Assembly (NCBI GenBank): GCA_050084985.1
Contig: JBITNC010000001.1
Span: 87,792,001 to 87,856,000, forward strand
Length of the DNA: 64,000 bases
Source of the DNA: Nageia nagi
Lineage: Eukaryota > Pinophyta
Reading direction: 5' to 3'
This document shows, in pieces, positions 46,290 through 57,975 of this stretch (position 1 is the stretch's first letter; each line of letters starts with the position of its first letter). The position numbers and the translations under genes were made by a program. A model generated the notes under the pieces. That model made no database searches and was not told the origin of the DNA. It worked only from the letters and a program-made list of their open reading frames with translations.

Positions 46290-47025
46290 TGTAGACCCAA
46301 AAATGTGTAATTAATAAATATATATATATAAATAAATATATGGTCTACAAATATAATGATTTATACAATGATACATTCTATATCAGATATATAACAAATG
46401 TACATGAAACATATAAACCTGATACATAATGGGCAAGTAGCTAGTTTGTGTACAATCCTCAAAGTAAAACAATAATGAATCTTTAGAGGATTATGATCAG
46501 AATTCAAATGAGCTTGTAATGAATATTCATTAGAATGGTAATATGAGTCATTCCCTGAAATCTAGACCTCCTAATCTAGCAGGTGCACATCGTTGGCGAT
46601 GTGAGAATGATATGTTGTTGGTTGCATGGAACTTGATGATTCATGTCACATGCAAAGGAGAGATAACATAGTTCAAAGAGTATAATAAATTTCTCAAGAT
46701 AGGTGGCATAAAGAGACACTGTAACTTTTATGTTTAGGACAACCACCTATCAAAAAGATTTAATAGGGATGTCAACCTTCACCTCTCATATTTATAACTT
46801 GCAAGGAAATAGAAAGGAGTGAAAGCCAACACCTAGAAATAACAATAATCTTTTTTATATTCAAGATCATTCAAAATATAAACCATGGTATATGATATTG
46901 CATTAGACCTAGTACATGGTATTACAATATAATAGCAATTTATCTTGATTTATGTATTATTTCCAATTAATCATTTAATGGGTCTAAATATTAAATAAAT
47001 AATAAATCATCTTTAGGCATCTACA
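46290..47025 (-). repeat. Probable 3' LTR with adjacent polypurine tract
   Basis: 736 bp bounded by the perfect 6 bp inverted ends TGTAGA...TCTACA. To its right 47026-47040 is TTTTTCCCTCCTTGG, i.e. a polypurine tract in minus sense, as expected beside a 3' LTR. A TATA-like CATATTTATAAC is present at about 46786-46797. No partner LTR or pol is visible in the window, so the element is truncated or its other end lies elsewhere. Confidence 0.45.
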
Positions 47026-47040
47026 TTTTTCCCTCCTTGG

Positions 47041-49006
47041 ATATGTAATGAAAAGCATTGAAATTGCATAGTCCAAAGAAGTTTAGAGAAGAGAAAAAGA
47101 TTTTCAATGGTAAATTAAACTTCCCTATTTTGATCAATATGTCAAGTATGATATGTTATTTTCCCCCTTTTGGTTTTGGTTTCCCCTAGCTCATGCTGCA
47201 TCAGGTAAGCAAGCCAAAAATAGGATTCTCTATATGAGGTGAGCAATCTATGCCAATCCTACTCACTCAAAAAATACCTATAGAAGAAAGCAACATATAC
47301 TCATATAGATCACATCCATGAAAGAATAAATAATGTAAATAACAAGAATAAAATAAATATAATATGCAATGTATCACTATAGTCGATGTGACTCATAGTA
47401 TTATAAACCATGATATATAGACTACTGTGATAGACAACTCATAGTCTATGAAGAGAAAGAACATGAGGTCCTCTTTAATGCCCCAGGCTTATAATATCCA
47501 TGATGTATAAGTTATTATGATAGATAACTCATAGTTTATAGGTACCAAGCTAATGAGAACTTTTAATGACTAAAGCTTGAAATAATCCTACAATTGACAA
47601 GAAATGTTGCTCATGGATTGACCATAGCTTTAAAAGCAATTGTTAATGAAAAATAACATTTAAATTTCAAAAAAAAGCTATATATTCAATCATTCAATGG
47701 TCTAATACTTCAATTTGCATGAATTTTCAAAGTAAATACACATCATTGACAACATGGTATGCCTAAAATTTTATGATCATGTCTTTAACAATTTTGATCC
47801 TTGTCCATAGAACATTACATATGCATGAAAGAATCATAAAAATTAAGGAAATATTCAATGAAATTTCAATATGCCCCAATTACAAATAAAGTGGTGTTAT
47901 GTTTTTTATATGAAGTGTCGAAATTTAAAAGATATTCAATTGATGATCATCCTTATCATTTTGTATCATTTCAAATTGAAAATAATAATACAATTTGTCA
48001 TAATATTTTTAAGATTCAACATATATTAACAACTTTTGATTATGTATTCAACTTTATTCATAAAATGCTTATACAATCAAAAACTTCATTGTTTTGAATT
48101 TGTAATACTATGGAATCATAGCAATCATTTGAAAGCACACTTAATTATGTCTTTTGCATGTCACTGGTGATGCTTAATGGATGATTTAATCTTCAAGAAA
48201 AATGGCACATCCAATTAGCAATGAAACATGAATTTTCTAGTATATAGCAATCATAAACCATGCATAATTTTAGAGATAAAAAATTGGTATTCAATTTAAA
48301 GCAAATTGATATATAACAATAAAATTTTATAATTTGCAATGATCCAACACTTAGAACAATCATTTAGTAAAATCTATGACCATGAAAATTGAAGTAGCGC
48401 ATTTGGAATTTTTAGAAATTTAGCAGAAACTACATTGTTGGTGATGTCCATTTAAGATAAATAAATTTAAACAATGCAAAATGAATAATCTTTAAGCAAA
48501 TGCATACTGTGAAGTATGCAAAGGGATGGTTTTACGATTTTAATATGAGGTTCATTGGATGGACAACCAATTTGGAGAAAAATGACACCATTGGTGGTGT
48601 AAAAGCAACAAAATTAGCTTTTGATAAAGAAATCATAGTCATGTAAAATAATTTCAAACAACATAACATGCAAAATAATGTTTCCACAAGGTCAAAAGTT
48701 AACAGGAGAAATTCCTAGGGTTTCAAAGGAAAAAGGTAAATATAAAAGCAATAATTTCACTTTTTATTTCATTTTCTCTTATTCTTGTTATTACTTTCTT
48801 GGTCCAAGTGCTCTAGTAATTCTAGGCATGTTGTGCTTCCATGTACATAGTTTGTCTAGCTGAGCTATCTGACATGCCCCTAGTGTTGTGGTGTGATGAG
48901 TTCCTAATCATGTGATCATCCTTGTAGCCATGTGATTTACCTTTTTGTCCTTACCTAATACTCTTCCATATGGTGGATGATAGATAGAGAGGGGTTGGGA
49001 GTATGA
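47041..49006. other. AT-rich region with tandem duplication, otherwise unassigned
   Basis: Possibly the 3' internal part of the element whose LTR is 46290-47025. About 47400-47590 holds two imperfect copies of a unit of about 100 bp (CCATGATATATAGACTAC... then CCATGATGTATAAGTTAT..., each followed by GATAGAxAACTCATAGT). The frames at 47858-48097 and 48678-48863 have no recognisable domain. Confidence 0.35.
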
Positions 49007-49011
49007 AATCT

Positions 49012-49227
49012 AAAAGAACTTAATATTATTCTCACAATGATTACAATTTATAGTGCAAAGAGAAACCTAAAATAGTACCCAAGTAAATTAATAGCACCAG
49101 ACCAAACTAATAGCACTAGACTCTATTCATAGGCTATGACTAACAAAAAAATAAATATCTAAATATATGTGCCTATATAGAGTTAGGAAAATGTTAAATA
49201 TGTATAATGCTAGATCATATTCTAACA
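49012..49227 (-). repeat. Copia 3' LTR (short)
   Basis: + strand TATGAAATCTAAAAG...ATATTCTAACA. In element sense it starts TGTTAG and, given the target duplication, ends CATA rather than CA. TATA box CTATATAGG in element sense near 49170-49180. Confidence 0.88.
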
Positions 49228-50320
49228 TTATCCCCCTTAAAGTTAAGAGGGCTTACCAAATAGTCTCTTAGCTTTAAATACTGAGCTATAGCAACACCTT
49301 TAGTGAAGATGTCCGTTATGTTATCCAAAGTGATGTAATGCCTTAGCTCAATCACATTTTTCTCCACCATGTCTCTAATGAAATGATACTTCATGTCGAA
49401 GTGCTTTAACCTTCTATGGTGGATAAGATTACATGCTAGTTGAATGGCACTCATATTAATATGGTAAGACCATTTTTTTGTTCTCTTATTTCTTCAAGAA
49501 CCTTTCTTAGCCACAAGGCTTAGGCACTAGAATTGGTAATTGCTATGTACTCAACCTCAGTAGATGATAGTGCTACCATGGTTTGCTTTTTGGAACTCCA
49601 AGTGATTAGCCCAAACCCAAGACTAAAATAGTTCTTTAAAGTATATTTCCTATCATCTATGTTGCTTCCCCAATCACTGTCACTAAAGCTAGCTAAATTT
49701 ACATCATACTTTTTATGGTAATGAATCCCATAATCCATTGTACCATTTACATATCTTAGAATTCTTTTAGTTGCTTGAAGGTGTAGTTCATATGGATTAG
49801 CCATAAACCTTGATGGTAAAGAAATAACATATTGAATATATGGCCTTGTGTTGATGAGAAACATCAAACTCCCAATCATACGTCTATAACTAGTCTTATC
49901 AAATTTTGATCCTCCATCATCTTTGCTTAGTTGTATCCCATGCCCTATTGGAGTTGCAACTAACTTGTACTTCTCCATGGAAAAAAATTTTATCATGTTT
50001 TTAGCATATTTGAATTGACATATGAATATCCCATTTTTCTTTTGATATACCTCCATTCCTAGGAAGTAACTCATCAAACCTAGATCCTTGATTTCAAACT
50101 CTTGCATCATAGAGTTTTTGAACTCCTCATTCATTTTAGCATTACTACCCATGAATATAAGGTCATCCACATATATGTAAATAAGAAGGATGTCTTTACC
50201 TTTGTTCATATAGTAGAGGGTAGATTCACTTTTGCTTCTAGTGAATCCATAGTTCTAAAAGTAGCCATCAATGAGAGAGTACTATGCTCTCGATGCCTAT
50301 TTTAGCCCATACAATGCTCT
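49215..50320 (-). pseudogene. Copia RT palm/thumb and RNase H, broken
   Basis: Minus strand. The 229-codon open stretch 50209-49520 begins just before the catalytic box IYIYVDDLIFMGSNAKM (YVDD intact), then KDLGLMSYFLGMEVYQKKNG, RRMIGSLMFLINTRPYI and RNase H motifs FSDSDWGSNIDDRKYT and ALSSTEVEYIAI (Asp and Glu catalytic residues present). A stop separates the 79-codon tail 49454-49215: HFDMKYHFIRDMVEKNVIEL and TDIFTKGVA, the normal end of copia RNase H, running to the polypurine tract. The domain is nearly intact but the polyprotein is not. Confidence 0.9.
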
Positions 50321-51660
50321 CTTAAGTTTGTAGATAAGATTTCCCTTCCTTTGTTCTTCAAAACCTTGATATTGTGTACAAAAACCTCTTCATTCAAGTA
50401 TCCATTCAAAAAAGCACTTTAAACATCCATATGATGAATGTTCCCCCTTTGTGGGAAGCCAAAGAAAGTACTAGTGTAATGGTCTCTTACCTTGCCATAG
50501 GAGCAAAGGTTTCCTCATAGTCAATCCCAGCCTTTCAATGCTTCCATCAACATTGATCTTGGTCTTATATACCCATTTACATCTAATACATTTCTTTCCC
50601 TTAGGAAGCTCCACTAGCTCCCATGTATCATTATTTTTTTATGGAGTTCATTTCCTCTTTCATATCTTGTTGCCATACATCATGATTACATGCTTTTTCA
50701 TAACTAGGTGGCTCTAGCTCTACACTAATCATTAAAGCATAGTTTACAATATCTCCCTTAGGATCTTGAGAGTCATCATCACCATGCATGTGCAAATGTT
50801 CAAGTCTTTTGAAGACTTCATTCATCTCATTAGCTTGGCTCCTAGTGTATCTTCTTTGAAAATTTTTATCCAACATTTGGAAAGAAGGATGATATTGAAG
50901 TTTTCTTTTACCTCTTGGTGATCATGGTGCATCTTCTTCCATTTACAATGGAGAAGAACTTGATGCTCTTGGTGGTCCTTATGGAGAACTTGGATTAGTA
51001 CTTGGTGTACTTGAAATAGAACTCTTGTTTGGACTTGGAGGAGGATTGTATTATTGTTCTTGGCAATGGGCTACACTTGGGAGGAACTTTCATCTTGAGA
51101 TCCATCATCAACAAAGTATTTTTGATGACCCCATATTCCCCCTTCATCAAAAATTACATCTCTTGATATTACAAATTTGTGTGTTTTTGGATTATAGAGT
51201 CTATATGCCTTTGAAGGTTCACTATACCCAATGAATATACATGCTTAGCTCCTAGGGTCAAGTTTCTTCCTTTGTTCATCAGGAATATAAGCATATGCAA
51301 GACAACCAAAAACTTTGAAGTGTTTTACATTTAGCTTTTTTCCATGCCATCTCTTTATAGGGAGTTATCCCATCTAAACTAGAAGTGGGACTTCTATTCG
51401 AAATGTAAACACTTGTTCTAACAGCATCAACCTAATACATGTTACTTAGCTTCTTTTTTTGGAGCATTGATCTAGCCATTTCTATAATAGTGTGGTTCTT
51501 TTTTTTAACCATACCATTATGTTGTGGGGTATATGCAATTGTTAATTGTCATTTAATCCCTTAGTCTTTACAAAATTGGAGAAATGCTGATGAACAAAAA
51601 TCCCCTCCTCTATCTATCCTCAAACATTTGATCATATAGCCACCTTAGTTCTCTACATTA
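50321..51660 (-). pseudogene. Copia integrase C-terminus and RT fingers, broken
   Basis: Minus strand, several short frames. 51640-51100 covers the rest of integrase (RGGDFC at the second Asp, about 51600; a LRVFGCLAYAYIP-like pattern about 51320-51280) and the linker. 50876-50631 holds DKNFQRRYTRSQAN, MISVELEPPSYEKACNHDVW and QDMKEEMNSIKK, the start of copia RT. 50620-50330 continues RT in broken frames (usual KTDADG.IERYKARLV region mutated). Confidence 0.72.
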
Positions 51661-52400
51661 TTCTTTAAATCTTGAAATCTTTGAAAAGCTTGATCCTTAG
51701 ATTTCAAAAAATAAATCCAACAATATCTATAGTAATCATCTATGAAGGTAAGAAAGTAAGAATTGTTACCCATGCTTTTAGTTTGCATTGGACCACAAAT
51801 ATCTGAATGTATCAATTGTAGTGGATGGCTTGCTCTCCATGCTTCACCACTTGGAAACTTTGGTCTTGAGTGCTTTCCCAAAGCACATCCTTCACACATA
51901 GTCTTGTGCTCTTTAACTTTTGGTAGTCCACACACCATAGCTTGAGAAGTTAATAACTTCAAGCTTGCATAATTAAGATGACCATATCTAAAGTGCCAAA
52001 GTACACTTGGATTTTCAATGGCTACATTAGCAAGTTGAGCAACTCCTTGTCCCCAAATTTAAATGAAAACAACCTATTCTTTGTCATAGGTACTTGTGTA
52101 ACAACTTTATTATAATTATTTTTGTCAAAAATTACTCATTTTCCACCTTCAAAAACAAGCCTATAGTTCTTTTCCATCATTTGTCCTACACTAAGAAAAT
52201 TATGCTTAAGGTTAGGAGTGTAATAGATATTTTTTACCTTCTTTGTGCCTTCATTTGTTGGAACCTCCATGGCTACCATGCCTTCAACTTGTAGTGCCTT
52301 GTCATCTACCAATTTGATCTTAGAATTGTACATGGAATCCATTGTAGCAAATAACTCTACTTTGCCACTCATATGATTTGAGCAACCAGAATCCAAAAAC
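51645..52400 (-). pseudogene. Copia protease and integrase N-terminus, broken
   Basis: Minus strand. 52396-52136 starts MDSGCSNHMSGKVELFATMD: the protease active site is intact (D-S-G), followed by GTKKVKNIYYTPNLKHNFLS, a typical copia end-of-protease. After a stop, 51962-51645 has the pre-integrase zinc end CEGCALGKHSRPKFP and the integrase core start LIHSDICGPMQTKSMGNNSY, FLTFIDDYYRYCWIYFLKSK with the first catalytic Asp. The + strand frames over this region are shadows. Confidence 0.88.
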
Positions 52401-53341
52401 CAAGTTTCTTTTAGATTTTGATCTGATTTTGCATAGGAAAGGAATAAATTTGAATTCCCTTCCTCTTCACCATAGTTTCCTTAATTATTACTTCTTCCAT
52501 CTTGAAAAGCCTTGAGTCTACAATCTCTTGCAAAGTGACCAAGTTTGCCACAATGATAGCAAGACTTGTTGGATTTTTCACCTCCTCTTCCTCTTCCTGG
52601 ATTCTCACCTCTTGATCTACCTCATCCACTTCCTCTTGAAGGAGATTTGCCTCTCCCTCTTCCTCCTCCTCTTGCACTTGATTCACCTTCTTTGGATGTG
52701 AAGGCTTTCTCTTCCATACCCAAAACATTTGGAGTGTCAAATCTTTCCTCATGAGACATTAATGAACCTACAAGTTGATCATATGAGAGAGTTGTAAGGT
52801 CCTTAGTCTCCTCAATTATGATAGATATTTCTCTCCACTTGGGCAAAAGTGTCCTCAACACTTTCTTTACAATTACCTCATTCTCCACTTTTTCACCAAA
52901 AACTCTCATTTTATCAACACATGCTTTGGCTCTCATGCAATAGTCTCCAACTTTTTCAACCTCCTTCATTCTGATATTTTCAAACTCCATTTTGAGAGTT
53001 TGTAATCTTACTTGATTGACTTGGGTGTTGCCTTTATAGCTCTCTTTTAGAGTTTTACATGTTGCCTTAACTGAAGTGCAACTTGCAATCCTTGGAAAGA
53101 TTGTCTCATCCAAGGCTGCTTGCAAGTAGAAGAGTGCCATGTTATTCCTTTTTTGTACCTCTCTCATTGTTGCTCTATTAGCAGTTGGAATAGCACTCCA
53201 ATTAGTAGGCTCTGCATAGTCATCCTCCACAATCTCCCAATCACTTTTGCTAATGAGAAAATGCTTCATGCAAATTGACCGGTACTCATAGTTCTCACCC
53301 TTGAACTCTGGAATAGGCAAACTATTATTATTGGAAGCCAT
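52401..53341 (-). pseudogene. Copia gag, nearly intact
   Basis: Minus strand. Start codon 53341-53339, MASNNNSLPIPEFKGENYEY, then a UBN2/DUF4219-type gag: SKSDWEIVEDDYAEP, TLKESYKGNTQVNQVRLQTL, VEKVGDYCMRAKACVDKMR, LPKWREISIIIEET. The 239-codon open stretch ends at 52622 in a Gly/Arg/Ser-rich RNA-binding tail (GGGRGRGKSPSRGSG). A frame slip then leads to a zinc knuckle, CYHCGKLGHFARDC, at about 52565-52524 in another frame, with all CCHC residues present, and on to protease. One frameshift is the main damage. Confidence 0.9.
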
Positions 53342-54360
53342 TTTACAATGCTTAATACAACAAGTATACTACACACACAGCTAATCTTAGATGTGTGTGA
53401 GCTCCTTCTTCAGTTACACTACAGCAGTATTTACTCTATATTTGCACTCCATAAAATAATGACAGGCTCACGTAATTGAAACAGGAGATATCTTCCATAC
53501 TGCGTAAGGGTTATTCTGAATTCTCAAGGATATGGCTTTCCTCTGCGAGCAACATCTATTATCCAACCAAATCAAAATAAAAAAAAGTTCTACAGTCTAA
53601 CAGTAGACCATGTTCATAGCCAGTCTCCTCCAAACAGCAGATCACATTTACACCAGGCTTCTCCAAACAGTAGACCATGTTCATTCTAGTCTTCTCCAAA
53701 TAGCAAATCATGTTCACGTCCAGTTTTGGGCTCTTGGTTTGAAACTTTCTTCACGTATTCTTAGCAATCACCTCCTTTAGGAAATGAACAACAGACCTTC
53801 ATACATTCGTAGCACTGCTTGTTTGAAAAAAACTTCTCATGAATTGACTTTGTTGGATGCCTCACGATGGTGTCTTCAACATGCGCAGGCTCCTCTTAAA
53901 AATGATCACTTTAGTTCTCAGTGTTGAAACCTTTTCTTTCCACAGAATCTCTCCTTATGAATTGCAGACTTCAATAGCATGAGTTTTCTCCAGAGCCTCA
54001 TGTTCACAATAATCGCTTCTTTACATAGACGGGATCCTCCACGAACTCCTACTGATATCGAATGCTATAACAGAATGCATGTCTCCCTATTATGTCATGA
54101 AGAACACGTCTCTACAGACTGTCATGACTCTTTACAAACACGTTGGTTTCCTCCACTCACAACGCACAACTTTATTATGTGAGCAGGGTATGGCAGATCG
54201 ATAATGGAAAGATACACTTCAACAACAATAAATGGTCATTGCAGTTGGTTAGTAGACTTGTGCTCCAAACCTATTCTCCATAGACTATGGTAGAATTGAG
54301 CTTCCCTACATAATGATCAATTCTCCACACAATTCTAATCAAGCCCTTCAGATCAATTGT
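53342..54360 (-). other. Copia leader with 34 bp tandem repeats
   Basis: Non-coding leader. About 53597-53725 contains four imperfect units of about 34 bp ending in CTCCAAA (AGACCATGTTCAT...TCTCCTCCAAA). The 67-codon + strand frame 53979-54182 has no recognised domain. Confidence 0.65.
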
Positions 54361-54372
54361 GGTTTGATACTA
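54361..54372 (-). other. Degenerate copia primer-binding site
   Basis: Element sense TAGTATCAAACC, close to TGGTATCAGAGC with changes mostly G to A. Confidence 0.55.
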
Positions 54373-54374
54373 AA

Positions 54375-54599
54375 TATGAAATTTGAAAGAACTTAATATT
54401 ATTCTTACAATGATCACAATTTATAGTGCAAAGAGAAACCTCAAATAGCACCAGACCAAATTAATAGCACCAAACCAAAGTAATAGCATTAGACTCTACT
54501 CTCACGGTATGACTAACAAAAAATAAATATCTAAATATATGTGCCTACATAGACTTAGGAAAAAGCTAGATACCTATAATGCTAGATCATATTCTAATA
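54375..54599 (-). repeat. Copia 5' LTR (short)
   Basis: 225 bp partner of 49012-49227; its outer end reads TA where the other copy has TG. Confidence 0.88.
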
Positions 54600-54604
54600 G
54601 GGAG

Positions 54605-54851
54605 ACCATTGACTAGACGATGGGGTCACGTGGCTAAATATCTCTAAAAATTATCATTTGAACACATGGTATTCATCTTGCTTTTACCATTTAGTTATCA
54701 TTTTTCATTGCAAATTCAGCTTATTTCTTGTGTGTTAGGACTTAATTTTGCCAATTCCTTAGGAGTTAATAATTTTTATTTTGCTTTTCATTTTTCAATC
54801 CATTTATTTTATTCCTTATAAGAGCATAAGGTTCTTATCAAGGGTGGACCC
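54605..54851. other. Unassigned
   Basis: Upstream flank of the PMD pseudogene; no motif recognised. Confidence 0.3.
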
Positions 54852-55208
54852 ATGTCTATGGCCTCCTTGGAGAAGGCACAAACCTAGCCAAGAACAAATC
54901 ACATAGATGACATCCTTTCTAGATGTGAGCTAGCATACTTGGCCACCTTTGGGCATATCTAAAAGGATCTACCACTATTTATAATGCTAGCAGAGCATTG
55001 GGATCCTGATTGCAACATATTTCACCTACTCCCAAGTGAAATGACTGTCACATTTCTAGACATATATTAGATATGGGGAATTCCCATCCTAGGGAGATTG
55101 GTGCACCAGATGGAGGTGTTAGATAACAACACTCAAGAATAGCTTACTTTATGGTTGATTGGGGAAGCTAACCATGATTGAGAGCATCATGTGATGAGGC
55201 TAACAGAG
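54852..55208 (+). pseudogene. Plant mobile domain (PMD) pseudogene, 5' part
   Basis: From an ATG at 54852 (MSMASLEKAQT) one frame runs through, with five stops mostly at expected Q/W codons, to 55208. It reads ELAYLATFGHI, then LFIMLAEHWDPDCNIFHLLP, SEMTVTFLDIY, IWGIPILGRLVHQMEV. W.P...TF.LP.GE.T.TL.D...L.G.P..G..V is the hallmark of the PMD, shared by plant MAIN/MAIL-type proteins and several transposon families. It is cut at 55208 by a solo LTR and resumes at 56618. Confidence 0.7.
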
Positions 55209-56617
55209 TGTTGCAAGTTGATCAATTAGAGCTCATCGATTTTTAGTTATGATTTCACCATATTTGTATGAAATCAATAGGTGTTGACACAAGCTATAAC
55301 AAGCACTATTTCATTCAGTAGGAGATATTTCATAAAAGATCAACTAGAATCCATCAATTTTGAGCGATGACATTAGAACTTTTAGCTAAAATTAGCAGGT
55401 CCTATAATAATGAATGGTGGGAAGTACCACATTGGTGAGCACTATCATATTCAACAAAAAATACTACATGAAGGAAATCAAATAGAACCTATCAATTTCC
55501 AACGATGATGTCACAACTCTAGCCTAAAATCCATGGTTGCTAAGGGAAACTTGGTCATCATTAGAGCTCAGTAAGGAGAAACAGGACCTGCCAGACTGAT
55601 AGAAGAATAATGGGTAAGAAGTAACACCTGAGTCCACTTAATCATAAGTGTTTGACCCTGGAGTCTCTATCAATGTGTTGATTATGACTCATTTCCACAT
55701 GATAGTGGCAATTTCTTCTTGGACTTAAATGGTATACTATTCATTACCCCCATTATTACATGTAACTAGAAATATAGTGCTGATCATTAATGGTTGTGGA
55801 GAAGTAGATAGCTTTTGATAGAGCACAATGTCAGATTGTACCAATCAAGTTGCAAACAAGTGCATATTCAATCAGCTATAGATACCAAGAGAAAGCAATC
55901 AACAAGAAATCAGGAAGATTATGACTCAATGAGTACAATGGTTTAGAAATTTCAAATTCCCATACGACAATGTTGTTGGTACTTATTTACTATGTAATTT
56001 AACACAATTGTGACATTAATTGTAAATAGTTTTCCTTGCTATTTTTAATAAGAAGAGTATTTATATATATTAATAATAGACAACCACCTAAAAGGGTATG
56101 TAAATGTATAAATAGTGGACTGTTATAATTCCAAAAGGTTGGACATTCTAGTAAATTTACCTAAATCTATAATATGCTTTTGTATATGATAATACAAATC
56201 GATAATGCTTTGCCCTTAGCAACAAGTGGTTTTCTGTTATGCTTTTTGAATGTTATGTATGAGATGCTATCTTAAGTTGTGATTGTGTATTGTGATTGTG
56301 AGATCCCAAGGGTAAGATAGTTTGCTATTCTTAATCTTGGCCATTTATTACAACCTATGCTGCAATATCTAGGCTATTTAGTTTAGTTTTCTTCCAATTT
56401 AATGTATTCAACTTTTTCCTATTACTCTTAGCTCTTTCCTATTACTTTCAACCTTTACAATAGATAGGAACTGACCTACAAATTGAAGATTGAGTAGAAA
56501 ACCAACATGAGTGCATTTCCACCATCTTCTACTCTTTCAAGGACCCTACTGTTGCAAGTGATGGAGAACTTGACCATACCAAACCCTTGATGTTAAATCA
56601 TACTTATTAACATAGAG
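55204..56617 (+). mobile_element. Gypsy solo LTR related to the Tat-like element
   Basis: Bounded by TGTTGCAAG at 55209 and TTATTAACA at 56612, with CAGAG (55204-55208) and TAGAG (56613-56617) as a target duplication with one mismatch. Its sequence, in + orientation, resembles the LTR of the element at 15066-31887: for example 55630-55720 (GAGTCCACTTAATCA..., ATGACTCATTTCCACATG) matches the reverse complement of about 28290-28375, and 56400-56560 matches that of 27400-27540. Its first 400 bp do not match well, so it is a diverged subfamily. It splits the PMD gene. Confidence 0.75.
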
Positions 56618-57975
56618 GTATGTCAGTTTGCACAACCAAGGTGACACCTCAGGTTATACATCACTTTTATTATCTCAGCATACCTATATCTAGATAAAAG
56701 TAGCTTAGCTTTTCCACTTGGGCTAGTTTGGCTTGTCCAAGAGATATGTGCAAGAGGCACACAATTTGCATGGGGGTCAATATTTTTGGCATACTTATAC
56801 CAAGATCTATAAAAATTTATTAGCATTGACAAATTCAATGTGATAGTAGCACACTTGGGTCTTCTCCAAGTTTGGGTATTTGAGAAGATCATAGTATTCA
56901 ACTAGTTAGCTTGCAAAGGGGTTAAGAATACCCAAGAGATATTATGGTGACTTGTTGGGTTTTGAGATCCCATGGGTATAGGTACCCACACTCCTTAGAG
57001 GTGAGGAGGAGAGAGATATATGCACTACATAAGGAGGACCTTGTATGGGTCTCCTATGCAAACCTTGTATGGGATGATGACATACACTAGTTGGCATGGG
57101 TTTGCTAGGATCGTGTCCTCTATACCAAGAGGAAGGTAGTGGAGCCATACTATTCCCATCAAGTGCTAAGATAATTTAGGATCCCATAAGGGATCCCACC
57201 AGTTTCCACATGCTACCATCAGTACATGGTAGAGAGAGACACACCTACGGGATTACAAGTTATCCTAGCTTGGAGGATCACATGGGAGGAGTTGAGAGTA
57301 CATGACATGGAAGTTGATGTGTCCATGGTGTTGAAAGTGGTTAGAGGATATGCAATATGGAGGAAAGGAGTACATCTAGTCAGATTAGGCATGGATGAGG
57401 ATAAGGAGGAGGAGGAGGAGGTAGCAACAAGTGAGGGATCCTTCAAGGATGACCCCTATCAAGTCAATAATCCAATGCATGATATTCTCATACATGAGGG
57501 AGAAGCAACACCAAGATGGGTTGCACTTATCGAGGCTACAATACCAAGTAAAAACACTAACCACATATGCAATTTTGAAATTCAACATATGATTAGATTA
57601 CTAACAATGCACACATTATTTGCAAGAGAGATGGAGCCACAAATGGTGGCTCTAGAGGTAGAGAATGAGAGGCTCAAGCCTCTAGAGGGATAGGTGGTAG
57701 CCCTACAAGTGACACTTGCAGCTCGGGATGCATAGATTTTTACATTAGAGCAATCTATGAAGAGGTTATAGGAGAGGGTGGATATGCCTCCACCCAACAA
57801 GCAGTGGGCTTTCATACAAAGCCTCATGGATCAGATTGAGCGAAAGGAGGGGGAGATAGCCACCCTTCAAAGTAAATATAAGAGAGCCAAGGATCTCATG
57901 TCATCTCAAGGGATCAGTACTAGTGTTTTGTTCAAGGTAGTTTCATTATCAGGAGCCAATAGTAGTAGTCGTTGA
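56618..57975 (+). pseudogene. Plant mobile domain (PMD) pseudogene, 3' part
   Basis: Continues the PMD in the + sense: about 56665-56780 FIISAYLYLDKSSLAFPLGL, then TQFAWGSIFLAYLYQDL, and LGLLQVWVFEKI near 56850-56890; AWGS..LA.LY..L and LQ.W..E are standard PMD features. The acidic C-terminal region 57226-57693 is a 155-codon open stretch (MDEDKEEEEEVATSEG) ending in a coiled coil, extended by 57778-57975 (QSLMDQIERKEGEIATLQSK) to a stop after SSSR. Stops again lie at Q codons (LEGQ, RDAQ). If repaired only in thought, the protein would be roughly 550-600 residues. It is a decayed host or transposon-borne PMD gene; I cannot tell which. Confidence 0.7.

Larger units (their letters stand above)
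49007..54604 (-). mobile_element. Complete, frame-broken Ty1/copia element
   Basis: Short LTRs at 49012-49227 (216 bp) and 54375-54599 (225 bp), flanked by the perfect duplication GGGAG (49007-49011 and 54600-54604). Polypurine tract beside the left LTR (element sense CTTTAAGGGGGATAA), degenerate Met-type primer site beside the right (TAGTATCAAACC). Gag, protease, integrase, RT and RNase H run right to left in the copia order. It is better preserved than the copia element at 8.7-33.3 kb and belongs to a different lineage (different gag and LTR). Confidence 0.92.

Noticed and set aside
57219-57827. Minus-strand ORFs of 67-81 codons
   Set aside because: Shadows of the + strand PMD pseudogene C-terminal region.
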